Position numbers and translations under genes: made by a program
The notes under the pieces: model-generated
What the model was told of the DNA's origin: nothing
Database searches by the model: none
What the model saw: only the letters and a program-made list of their open reading frames with translations
Source of the DNA: UBA8904 sp035448625
GTDB lineage: Bacteria > Desulfobacterota > Syntrophia > Syntrophales > Smithellaceae
Assembly (NCBI GenBank): GCA_035448625.1
Contig: DAOTJI010000112.1
Coordinates: 1 to 5,214, forward strand
Direction: 5' to 3'
DNA: 5,214 nucleotides
In this document: positions 1 to 5,214 of the stretch, piece after piece
Layout of the letters: the number at the start of each line of letters is the position of its first letter
Position numbering within the stretch: the stretch's first letter is position 1

Positions 1-531
1 CTGGCGATCAGCCACGACTACTACGATCACCGGGACGCGGAAAAGGACGTCAACTGCGTCTTTCCCATCGAGCGGCTGCGTGAGCTTGCCGCCGAGGGGT
101 TCATCGGCGGGCTCACGCCGTTCCACCTGACCTTCATGGGCCGCGTTTTCCGCAAGACCCAGTTCCTCGACGAGATGATCCCGAAGATGCTTGCCCGCAT
201 CGAGGCGATGAAGGCCGATCTCGTCCTCTTGGTGCCCGCCTGACCGCTCTGCCATCAATCCGTGGGATTGATCGCCCGGGCCCTTGAAGAGAAAGGCATC
301 CCGACCGTGTCCCTCTCCTCGGCCTACGACCTGACGACGCTCGTCAAACCGCCGCGCACCTTTTTCGTCAACTACCCGCTCGGCCATACGTCGGGAAAAC
401 CGTTTGACCGCGCCAATCAGACGGCCATCCTGAAGGACGCTCTGGGCGGCGCCCGCGAGATCGCCGCGCCCGGTGCCGTCATCGCGCTTCCCTACGAGTG
501 GGACGACCCTTTCTGGCTCGCCGGAGCGTGA
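1..531 (+). CDS. Selenoprotein B of the glycine/sarcosine/betaine/D-proline reductase family (PrdB-like), 5' truncated, with in-frame UGA = Sec
   Basis: This is the C-terminal 176 residues of a PrdB/GrdB-type reductase subunit; the start lies outside the window. Frame 1 is open from base 1. It contains family sequence such as SHDYYDHRDAEKDVNCVFPI and a GGLTPFHLTFMG stretch, then reaches TGA at 241-243. Without a frame change it continues as PLCHQSVGLIARALEEKGIP, then an FVNYPLGHTSGKP motif, to a TGA stop at 529-531. Reading the first TGA as selenocysteine restores VPA-U-PLC, the UxxC redox motif of this family, in which Sec or Cys attacks the substrate. About 95 residues after Sec resembles the short PrdB form more than the longer GrdB. 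Known members reductively cleave D-proline or N-substituted glycines in the cytoplasm. Many paralogues in other anaerobes have no assigned substrate, so only the family is called. Automatic annotation would wrongly split it into two ORFs, the second starting at GTG 262. Confidence 0.88.
241..243 (+). other. UGA codon recoded as selenocysteine
   Basis: The TGA lies in frame between two conserved halves of one protein family, exactly where that family has its catalytic Sec or Cys (U-P-L-C-H-Q-S). A hairpin of SECIS type follows. A nonsense mutation or sequencing error is the alternative, but neither would be expected to fall on the one catalytic codon. Confidence 0.88.
254..272 (+). promoter_or_regulatory. 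Bacterial SECIS element (Sec insertion hairpin)
   Basis: ATCAATCC (254-261) and GGATTGAT (265-272) are a perfect 8-bp inverted repeat with the loop GTG (262-264). The loop starts 18 nt after the UGA and its first base is G. This fits the known bacterial SECIS pattern: a stem-loop inside the coding region shortly after UGA, with a G at the start of a small apical loop, bound by SelB. The hairpin coincides with codons for the conserved HQSVGLI segment, so part of the pairing could be coding constraint, but eight perfect pairs at the right distance are strong support. Confidence 0.75.
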
Positions 532-561
532 CGTGTCCGGGTCCGGCACGCACTGTTTTTT
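528..561 (+). terminator. Probable Rho-independent terminator of the selenoprotein gene
   Basis: The stem pairs GTG 528-530, CGTG 532-535 and CCG 537-539 with CGG 544-546, CACG 547-550 and CAC 551-553. A531 and T536 are bulged and the loop is GGTC. It is followed by TG and a run of six T (556-561). The hairpin begins inside the stop codon of the selenoprotein gene. The two bulges weaken it, so read-through into the next gene is possible. Confidence 0.55.
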
Positions 562-584
562 ACGGTGAAAAACATGAAAACCGT
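562..584 (+). repeat. Short inverted repeat ACGGT-N13-ACCGT in the intergenic gap
   Basis: ACGGT (562-566) and ACCGT (580-584) flank an A-rich spacer between the terminator and the next gene. The arms are only 5 bp, so this could be an operator half-site pair or chance. The 59 bases from 562 to 620 are much richer in A and T than the surrounding genes, as expected of a promoter region. A TTGAGG (589-594) and a TACACT (615-620) resemble -35 and -10 boxes, but at 20 bases apart they are too far for a confident sigma-70 call. Confidence 0.2.
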
Positions 585-620
585 TAACTTGAGGGCGTTC
601 CATTACAAAATGAATACACT

Positions 621-911
621 ATGAAGACGGAAGGGAAGAACGTGATCGTCAAGTTCTGCGGGGGCTGCAACCCAACATACGACCGCTTGGCCTACTGGGA
701 GGAAATCAAGGCCCGGACGGGAGACGACGTAACCTGGGTCGGCGCCGATTTTCCCCGGCCGGACGGGATGCTCCTCATTTGCGGCTGTCACAGCGTCTGC
801 CCTTTGAAACATTACAAACCGGCCGATTACGGTTTTTTTATCCTGGTGGACAGTGACCGGAGGAGCCCGGAAGACGTCGCCGCCGGTATTATCGACAAGG
901 AGGGAACATGA
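621..911 (+). CDS. Small cysteine-rich protein with CGGCNP motif, function unknown
   Basis: This 96-residue, probably cytoplasmic protein has no signal peptide or membrane segment. Five cysteines form two groups: C13 and C16 in KFCGGCNPTYDR, and C54, C56 and C60 in LLICGCHSVCPLK. A hydrophobic strand (NVIVKF) just before the first pair and MLLICGC before the second suggest an alternating alpha/beta, perhaps thioredoxin-like, fold with a dithiol or metal/Fe-S site; this is inference. I do not recognise a named family. The stop overlaps the start of the dehydratase gene (ATGA, 908-911), so the two are translationally coupled and the protein may serve that enzyme, for example in electron supply, cluster maturation or activation. 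The start is uncertain: ATG 621 has no visible Shine-Dalgarno, whereas GTG 642 (89 residues, starting just before the IVKFCGGC core) has one. Coding is well supported by the coupling and the patterned cysteines. Confidence 0.8.
   Translation: MKTEGKNVIVKFCGGCNPTYDRLAYWEEIKARTGDDVTWVGADFPRPDGMLLICGCHSVCPLKHYKPADYGFFILVDSDRRSPEDVAAGIIDKEGT
629..635 (+). promoter_or_regulatory. Shine-Dalgarno-like site favouring the alternative start GTG 642
   Basis: GGAAGGG lies six bases before GTG 642, inside the longer reading of the small cysteine-rich gene. The 20 bases before ATG 621 show no purine-rich site. This makes GTG 642 a real competitor for the true start. Confidence 0.35.
897..904 (+). promoter_or_regulatory. 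Ribosome binding site of the dehydratase-like gene
   Basis: AAGGAGGG lies just before ATG 908, within the last codons of the preceding gene. This near-consensus site fixes the start of the 479-residue protein and supports coupled translation. Confidence 0.8.
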
Positions 912-2347
912 TCAAGACCAGGCAGGATTACATTGAAAGTTTGAAGCGCCAGCAACTGAACGTGTATTACAACGGGAAACGGGTGGAGGACGTCACGGTT
1001 CACCCGGGGATCATTCCTCACATCAACGCCGCGGCCAAGACGTATGAGTTGGCCCTTCGGCCGGAAGCAGAGGATCTTTTGACGGCCACGAGTCATTTGA
1101 CGGGCAAGAAGATCAGCCGTTTCACCCACATCCATCAGTCCGTGGACGATCTCATCAAGAAAGTCCAGATGTTGCGTCTCATTTCCCATGAAACGGGAAG
1201 CTGCTACCAGCGGTGTGTGGGATTCGACGCCCTGAATGCGACATACATGACCACTTACGACATCGATGCGGTCTATGGGACGAGTTACTTTTCCCGTTTT
1301 TGCGATTTTCTTCGATACATTCAGGAAGAGAACCTGATGGTGGTGGGGGGCATGACGGATCCCAAAGGGGACCGATCCAAACGTCCCAGCGATCAGAGCG
1401 ATCCGGATCTCTTTACGCATGTGACGGAAAAGCGGTCCGACGGGATCGTGATTCGCGGTGCCAAGGCCCACATGACAGGGTCTGTAAACAGCCACGAGAT
1501 TCTCATTATGCCCACCCAGAACATGACCAAAGGAGATGAGGCGTATGCGGTGTGCGCGGCCATTCCGCTGAAATCGCCGGGGATCACCCTGATTTTCGGT
1601 CGCCAGTCGAACGAGGAGAGGAAGTTCGAGACGGGGATCGACGCCGGGAACAAGGATTACGGTGTGGTGGGGGGGGAGGCCCTCATTGTTTTCGAGGATG
1701 TCTTCGTTCCGTGGGAGCGGGTGTTCATGTGCGGAGAGATTGATTTTACAGGCTTGCTGGTGGAGAGGTTTGCCACACTGCATCGACAGAACTACGGAGG
1801 CTGCAAGGGCGGGGTGTCGGATGTGATCGTCGGGGCTACGGCTCTGGCGGCCCAGTACCAGGGGACGTCCGGCGCGTCCCATGTGAAGGACAAAATCACG
1901 GAGATGATGCATCTGGCCGAATCGGTGTATTCGGGTTCCGTGGCCTGTTCGGCTATGGGATCCAGGACCCCCAGCGGCGCCTATTATCCTGATCCTCTCC
2001 TGGCCAACTGCACGAAGCACAACATCACGCGCCATATTTACGAGATTTCCCGTCTGGCCCATGACGTGGCCGGGGGCATCATGGCGACCATGCCCTTTGA
2101 CCGGGACTTGCGGAGTCCGGAGGTCGGCAGGTACGTGGAGAAATACCTTGCCGGCGTGAACGGCGTTTCGGCTGAGACGCGGATGAAGGTCTTGCGTCTC
2201 ATTGAAAACATGACGGGCGGAACCTGTCTCGTGGAGAGCATGCACGGCGCCGGCCCGCCTCAAAGCCAGCGGGTGATGTATCAGCGGCTGGGGAACCTCC
2301 CCCAGAAAATCAAAATGGCCAAAAAACTGGCCAAGATTGACGAATAG
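908..2347 (+). CDS. 4-hydroxybutyryl-CoA dehydratase / 4-hydroxyphenylacetate 3-hydroxylase family flavo-iron-sulfur enzyme (AbfD-like)
   Basis: This 479-residue protein is near the length of Clostridium aminobutyricum AbfD (about 490). AbfD is a cytoplasmic FAD and [4Fe-4S] enzyme that dehydrates 4-hydroxybutyryl-CoA to crotonyl-CoA by a ketyl-radical mechanism. All four cluster ligands known for AbfD are present, at the same numbers: C99 and C103 (GSCYQRC), H292 and C299 (LHRQNYGGCKGG). Q101, T190, E257, Y296 and K300, which I recall as active-site positions, also match. E443 in VESMHGAG may correspond to AbfD E455. The FAD-domain motif MTDPKGDRSKRPSDQ lies at 149-163. The ligands separate it from the oxygen-dependent HpaB hydroxylases, which lack the cluster, so an anaerobic radical lyase is likely. 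The substrate is not proven: no CoA-transferase or 4-hydroxybutyrate dehydrogenase lies nearby, and paralogues with other substrates exist. It is translationally coupled to the small cysteine-rich protein upstream. Confidence 0.9.
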   Translation: MIKTRQDYIESLKRQQLNVYYNGKRVEDVTVHPGIIPHINAAAKTYELALRPEAEDLLTATSHLTGKKISRFTHIHQSVDDLIKKVQMLRLISHETGSCYQRCVGFDALNATYMTTYDIDAVYGTSYFSRFCDFLRYIQEENLMVVGGMTDPKGDRSKRPSDQSDPDLFTHVTEKRSDGIVIRGAKAHMTGSVNSHEILIMPTQNMTKGDEAYAVCAAIPLKSPGITLIFGRQSNEERKFETGIDAGNKDYGVVGGEALIVFEDVFVPWERVFMCGEIDFTGLLVERFATLHRQNYGGCKGGVSDVIVGATALAAQYQGTSGASHVKDKITEMMHLAESVYSGSVACSAMGSRTPSGAYYPDPLLANCTKHNITRHIYEISRLAHDVAGGIMATMPFDRDLRSPEVGRYVEKYLAGVNGVSAETRMKVLRLIENMTGGTCLVESMHGAGPPQSQRVMYQRLGNLPQKIKMAKKLAKIDE

Positions 2348-2357
2348 ACGGAAATCT

Positions 2358-2412
2358 CTCCGGCAGGGGGTGGGGCGGCGGGCCATTCATGCCCCCCATC
2401 CCCCTGCCGGAG
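2358..2412. terminator. Strong bidirectional hairpin between convergent genes
   Basis: CTCCGGCAGGGGG (2358-2370) pairs perfectly with CCCCCTGCCGGAG (2400-2412). The stem continues with TGGGG (2371-2375) against CCCCA (2394-2398) after a single bulged T2399, and with GGC (2377-2379) against GCC (2391-2393). It lies between the stop codons of two converging genes. T-tracts on both sides are poor, with GTGTTTT on the plus side and a short ATTT on the minus side. It may therefore act as a shared terminator or as a 3'-end stabiliser after Rho termination. Confidence 0.65.
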
Positions 2413-2445
2413 TTCAGTGTTTTCCAAAAGCAATCTTTTTTCAAA

Positions 2446-3444
2446 TCATTCCCACAGATTGACCACGGTCCTGCCCCGATGGCGTCCTGCTTTGATTTCA
2501 TCCATCACGCCGGTTACGCCGTCCAGGGGGACTTCCGAGGACAGCGTCTCCAGCCAGGGGAACTTCCACCGGCCGGCGATCATATCCCAGGCTTTCTGGC
2601 GCCGGGGCATGGGGCAGTTCTGCGAGTCGATGCCGTAGAGTGTCACACCGCGCAGAATGAACGGAAAGACCGTCAGCTTGAGCTCCGGCGAAACGACGTT
2701 GCCGCAACAGGTGACGGCGCCGTATCCCTTGATGGACCGGACAGCCGACGAAAGGACATCGCCGCCCAGCGTATCGACGCATTTGGTCCAGCGTTCTTTC
2801 AGCATCGGCCGTCCGCTGGTATCGACCAGGTCGGTCGGCTCAATGACCTGCTTGGCACCGATTTTCTTCAGAAATTCGCTTTCATCCTGAAGGCTGTTGA
2901 GCGCCGTCACGCTGTAGCCTGCGTAAGAGAGGATGGAAACCGCGATACTGCCCACGCCGCCGCTCGCGCCCGTGACCAGAATCTCATCGGCCGGGTCCAT
3001 CCCGAATTCCACCAGGCGCAGAATCGAAAGCGCCGCCGTGAATCCCGCCGTCCCGAAAATCATGCTTTCGCGAAACGACAGGCTTGCCGGTTTTCTGACC
3101 ACCCAGGACGATGGAACCCGGATGTACTGGCCCAGGCCGCCGGACGTGTTCATGCCCAGGTCGTAGCTCGTGACGATGACTTCGTCGCCGGCTTTGAAGT
3201 TGGGCGAGGCGCTTTCTTCGACGATGCCCGCCGCATCGATGCCGGGCGTGTGGGGATATTTTTTCGTCACCCCCCGGTTGCCGCAGGCGGAGAGCATATC
3301 CTTATAGTTGAGTGATGAAAACAGAACCTTGACCAGAACGTCACCCGCCGGGAGCCCGTCGGTAGATAATTCTTCAACGGCTCTTTCAAACCGGTTTTCT
3401 CCCGTTTCTCTGACCATCAACCCTCTGTACGTTTTGCCTGCCAT
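2446..3444 (-). CDS. NADPH-dependent YhdH/YhfP-family oxidoreductase, acrylyl-CoA reductase (AcuI)-like
   Basis: This 332-residue zinc-independent medium-chain dehydrogenase/reductase is close to the usual length of about 325. The N-terminal GroES-like domain carries the family motif LNYKDMLSACGNRGV (45-59) followed by the HTPGID turn (65-70). The Rossmann domain has the nucleotide loop GASGGVGSIAV (159-169). No structural-zinc or catalytic-zinc cysteine set is visible, as expected of this branch. Characterised relatives (AcuI, E. coli YhdH) reduce acrylyl-CoA to propionyl-CoA with NADPH in the cytoplasm; other relatives are only called quinone oxidoreductases. It is the second gene of an operon, starting 12 bases after the decarboxylase stop, with a strong GAGGAGG site five bases before ATG. 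This suggests it reduces an unsaturated product or a partner metabolite of that pathway, but the true substrate cannot be read from sequence. It ends at the shared convergent hairpin. Confidence 0.88.
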   Translation of the reverse strand: MAGKTYRGLMVRETGENRFERAVEELSTDGLPAGDVLVKVLFSSLNYKDMLSACGNRGVTKKYPHTPGIDAAGIVEESASPNFKAGDEVIVTSYDLGMNTSGGLGQYIRVPSSWVVRKPASLSFRESMIFGTAGFTAALSILRLVEFGMDPADEILVTGASGGVGSIAVSILSYAGYSVTALNSLQDESEFLKKIGAKQVIEPTDLVDTSGRPMLKERWTKCVDTLGGDVLSSAVRSIKGYGAVTCCGNVVSPELKLTVFPFILRGVTLYGIDSQNCPMPRRQKAWDMIAGRWKFPWLETLSSEVPLDGVTGVMDEIKAGRHRGRTVVNLWE

Positions 3445-3449
3445 GATGA

Positions 3450-3456
3450 CCTCCTC
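3450..3456 (-). promoter_or_regulatory. Ribosome binding site of the AcuI-like gene
   Basis: On the minus strand, GAGGAGG sits five bases before ATG 3444 and directly after the stop codon of the upstream decarboxylase gene. It fixes the start and supports co-transcription. Confidence 0.8.
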
Positions 3457-5079
3457 TCACACCCTTCTTTTGAGATTTTCAGTCAGCCTTTTCAACCGGC
3501 TGGAAATATCATACTTGTCGATCCGCACATCGATGATCGAAAAACCGGATTTGTTATCTTTCGCGGCCTGTAAAGCGTGGAAAAGCTCCTCTTCGTCCGT
3601 CACATCAAAACCCGTCCCGGAACCGACGATTTTCGGCAAATCCGCATAACGCCAGGGTTGGATGTCATTGAACGGTCCATCCACCATCGGCCGGAACGTT
3701 CCGTACCCTCCGTTGTTCAAAACGATGATGATCGGATTCAGGCCGTATCTGGCGAGGGTTGATATTTCCATTCCGGTCATTTGAAAAGATCCGTCCCCCA
3801 CCAGCGCGAGAGCCCGCCGTCCAGGAGAGGCAAGCTGCACACCGACACAGGCGGGTATGGCAAAACCGAGGGAGGCGTAATAGGCGGGAGAGAGGAAATC
3901 GCTTATTCCCCGAATGAAAAGATCCAGCCCGGCAAAGAGAGGGTCGCCGGGCTCGGCAATAACGGTTGTGTGGTCGTCCAGAAATACATTGACGCACAGG
4001 ATCAGACGCTCCATCGTTATCTTTCGGCCGGATTGCGGCGAAAACGGCAACGGGTCCCCTTTGGGCGACCATGAAGCGGTTTTTTGGGATGCCGGCAGAG
4101 CGGCGGTCAGGGCTTTGAGAAAGTCAGCCATTGGAATGCCGGGATAAACATGATGCGCAACACTGATGGAGCCCTGTTCCACCGCGACGGTTTTTCCTTT
4201 GTCAATGACGCTGGTGAACATTCCAGTGGATAAATCCGTAATGAGCGGACCGATGCCTATGATAAAATCCGCTCCCTCGACCGCTTCTCTGACCGTGTCG
4301 GGACTCATCGCGCCGGCATAGACTCCCAAAAACTGCGGATGAGTTTCCGGAATAACGCCTTTGCCGAGAACGCCCGTAACAAACGGCAGTCCCGAATGTT
4401 CCAGAAAATCCAAAAATAATTGCTGAACGCCAAAGCGATGGACATCGATGCCGGCAACGACAACCGGCCGGTGCGCGGCGGCCAGCATCCTCGTTACTTC
4501 GTTTACTGCCTCGGCCAGCGCCTGCTGATCGATCGTCATCCTTTCGCGGCTTCGTTTTGGCGCAAGCGAAACTTTTTTCTGGAGCATATCTCTGGGCAGC
4601 TCGATATAGCCCGGTCTTTTCGACTTGAGGATGGCGTCGATGACGCGGTCAATTTCCGCGGCGGCATTTTCCTTGTCTTCCAGCGTCGCCTGCGCGACGG
4701 TCACTTCCTTAAAGATATTGAGCTGCGTCTGAAAGGAACGAACCTTGTGGTGAAGAAGAGCTTCGCCGCTTCGTTCGGAGGTTCCGGGAGAACCGCTGAT
4801 AACGAGCACCGGAGAGTGTTCCGCAAAAGCCTGGGCGGTGGAGTTGACCAGCTTCAGTCCGCCTACACCGTAGGTTACGCAGACCACGCCGAATCCGCCG
4901 ATTCTGGCGTAAGCATCGGCGGCAAAACCGGCGCTCTGTTCATCGCAGACATTGATGATTTCCAGGGGGCTTTTGCTCAACAGTTCATAGAATTTTAAAA
5001 CATAATCGCCTTGGATGCCGAATACATGGCGGATGTTTGTTGCTTCCAGCGCTTTCATGAGATATTCGCCAACCAGCAT
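3457..5079 (-). CDS. Thiamine-diphosphate-dependent 2-keto acid decarboxylase (pyruvate/indolepyruvate decarboxylase family)
   Basis: The 540-residue length is typical of the PDC/IPDC family. The N-terminal pyrimidine-binding domain shows GIQGDYVLKF with the family's Asp (D25), the ThDP-activating Glu (E47 in CDEQSAGFAADAYAR) and the HH pair (H110, H111 in ALLHHKV). A central domain follows (about 190-330). The C-terminal pyrophosphate domain has the metal motif GDGSFQ (428-433) ending in NN (455-456). The D-HH pattern argues for decarboxylation of a 2-keto acid to an aldehyde rather than acetolactate synthesis. Unusually, the Glu that follows NN by six residues in pyruvate and indolepyruvate decarboxylases is Phe here (F462), so the substrate may be aromatic or otherwise non-standard; phenylpyruvate decarboxylases also lack that Glu. 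ATG 5079 is preceded by GAGG at good spacing. It is the first visible gene of a two-gene operon with the AcuI-like reductase. Confidence 0.88.
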   Translation of the reverse strand: MLVGEYLMKALEATNIRHVFGIQGDYVLKFYELLSKSPLEIINVCDEQSAGFAADAYARIGGFGVVCVTYGVGGLKLVNSTAQAFAEHSPVLVISGSPGTSERSGEALLHHKVRSFQTQLNIFKEVTVAQATLEDKENAAAEIDRVIDAILKSKRPGYIELPRDMLQKKVSLAPKRSRERMTIDQQALAEAVNEVTRMLAAAHRPVVVAGIDVHRFGVQQLFLDFLEHSGLPFVTGVLGKGVIPETHPQFLGVYAGAMSPDTVREAVEGADFIIGIGPLITDLSTGMFTSVIDKGKTVAVEQGSISVAHHVYPGIPMADFLKALTAALPASQKTASWSPKGDPLPFSPQSGRKITMERLILCVNVFLDDHTTVIAEPGDPLFAGLDLFIRGISDFLSPAYYASLGFAIPACVGVQLASPGRRALALVGDGSFQMTGMEISTLARYGLNPIIIVLNNGGYGTFRPMVDGPFNDIQPWRYADLPKIVGSGTGFDVTDEEELFHALQAAKDNKSGFSIIDVRIDKYDISSRLKRLTENLKRRV

Positions 5080-5159
5080 TCACCAGCCTCGATTTTTTCA
5101 TCCGTGCAACGATTCAGGGATGGCCATCATCTTAGAGGGCTTGTCCGCCGAGCCGTCCG

Positions 5160-5213
5160 TTATTTTGACTTCGGCAAGTCGCCGATCACGTACTCAACGG
5201 TTCCACCCGTCCA
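5160..5213 (-). CDS. Possible C-terminal end of an upstream minus-strand gene
   Basis: Reading leftwards from the window edge, only one minus-strand frame stays open: 17 codons reading WTGGTVEYVIGDLPKSK, then TAA (5162-5160). The other two frames stop early. The peptide looks protein-like, with a hydrophobic strand and a charged tail, but it is too short to identify. If real, the gene would end 80 bases before the decarboxylase start and could belong to the same operon. Those 80 bases show no clear terminator or promoter. Confidence 0.3.
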   Translation of the reverse strand, partial: WTGGTVEYVIGDLPKSK

Positions 5214-5214
5214 G

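Noticed and set aside
544..559. Sigma-54-like promoter (CGGCACG-N4-GTTTT)
   Set aside because: The -24 half is close to consensus but the -12 half lacks the required GC. The bases are better explained as part of the terminator stem and T-tract.
529..624. Second TGA (529-531) also read as Sec, extending the selenoprotein to 624 with an ATGA overlap with the next gene
   Set aside because: The 31-codon extension is A+T-rich, Lys/Arg-rich and unlike the family. The expected protein length is already reached at 529, and a terminator hairpin sits on the stop codon.
574..624. 16-residue ORF (ATG 574 to TGA 622-624) as a leader peptide
   Set aside because: No ribosome site, no regulatory codon pattern and no attenuator-type alternative hairpins are visible.
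827..2386. 519-codon open frame on the minus strand opposite the dehydratase gene
   Set aside because: It is antisense to a gene with a fully conserved family sequence. Its protein is rich in His, Arg and Pro with no recognisable domain, which is typical of a shadow frame in GC-rich DNA.
2389..3315. 308-codon open frame on the plus strand opposite the AcuI-like gene
   Set aside because: It starts inside the terminator hairpin, has no recognisable motif, and lies antisense to a clear MDR-family gene. It is a shadow frame.
4420..4998. 192-codon open frame on the plus strand opposite the decarboxylase
   Set aside because: It is antisense to the conserved N-terminal domain of the decarboxylase, with no domain and no ribosome site noticed.
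5101..5135. Ten-codon minus-strand ORF before the decarboxylase
   Set aside because: It is too short, without a ribosome site or any leader-peptide signature.
1..5214. CRISPR arrays, insertion sequences, tRNA or rRNA genes
   Set aside because: No spaced direct repeats, no transposase-like protein or terminal repeats, and no structural RNA signatures were seen on either strand.

Overview
The window looks like chromosomal DNA from an anaerobic, selenocysteine-using bacterium. The GC-rich codon use and the mix of a PrdB/GrdB-type selenoprotein, a 4-hydroxybutyryl-CoA-dehydratase-type flavo-iron-sulfur enzyme and an acrylyl-CoA-reductase-type MDR would suit a Desulfobacterota (deltaproteobacterial) sulfate reducer or syntroph. 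A Firmicute or another anaerobe cannot be excluded. The lineage is an inference; no rRNA or marker gene is present.

Layout. The plus strand holds three genes. (1) The 3' part of a glycine/sarcosine/betaine/D-proline reductase selenoprotein B family gene (1-531). Its reading frame is interrupted by one in-frame TGA at 241-243, which is best read as selenocysteine: the frame continues with the family's conserved sequence on both sides, and a perfect 8-bp hairpin of bacterial SECIS type lies just downstream. A probable Rho-independent terminator (528-561) overlaps its true stop. (2) A small cysteine-rich protein of unknown function (621-911; an alternative start at 642 has a better ribosome binding site). 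(3) A 479-residue homologue of 4-hydroxybutyryl-CoA dehydratase (908-2347), which overlaps gene 2 by ATGA and keeps all four [4Fe-4S] ligands.

The minus strand holds a two-gene operon reading towards the dehydratase gene. A 540-residue thiamine-diphosphate 2-keto acid decarboxylase (5079-3457) is followed after 12 bases by a 332-residue YhdH/AcuI-type NADPH-dependent enoyl reductase (3444-2446). A strong hairpin (2358-2412) separates the two converging units. The last about 55 bases may hold the end of another minus-strand gene.

How the genes may work together (inference). All the recognised activities belong to anaerobic breakdown or reduction of amino-acid-derived or short-chain acids: reductive cleavage through a UxxC selenoprotein, radical dehydration of a hydroxyacyl-CoA, decarboxylation of a 2-keto acid, and reduction of an activated double bond. 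The substrate of none of them can be fixed from sequence alone. The most notable points are the recoded UGA, the unrecognised CGGCNP protein coupled to the dehydratase, and a decarboxylase that carries Phe where pyruvate decarboxylases have a catalytic Glu.
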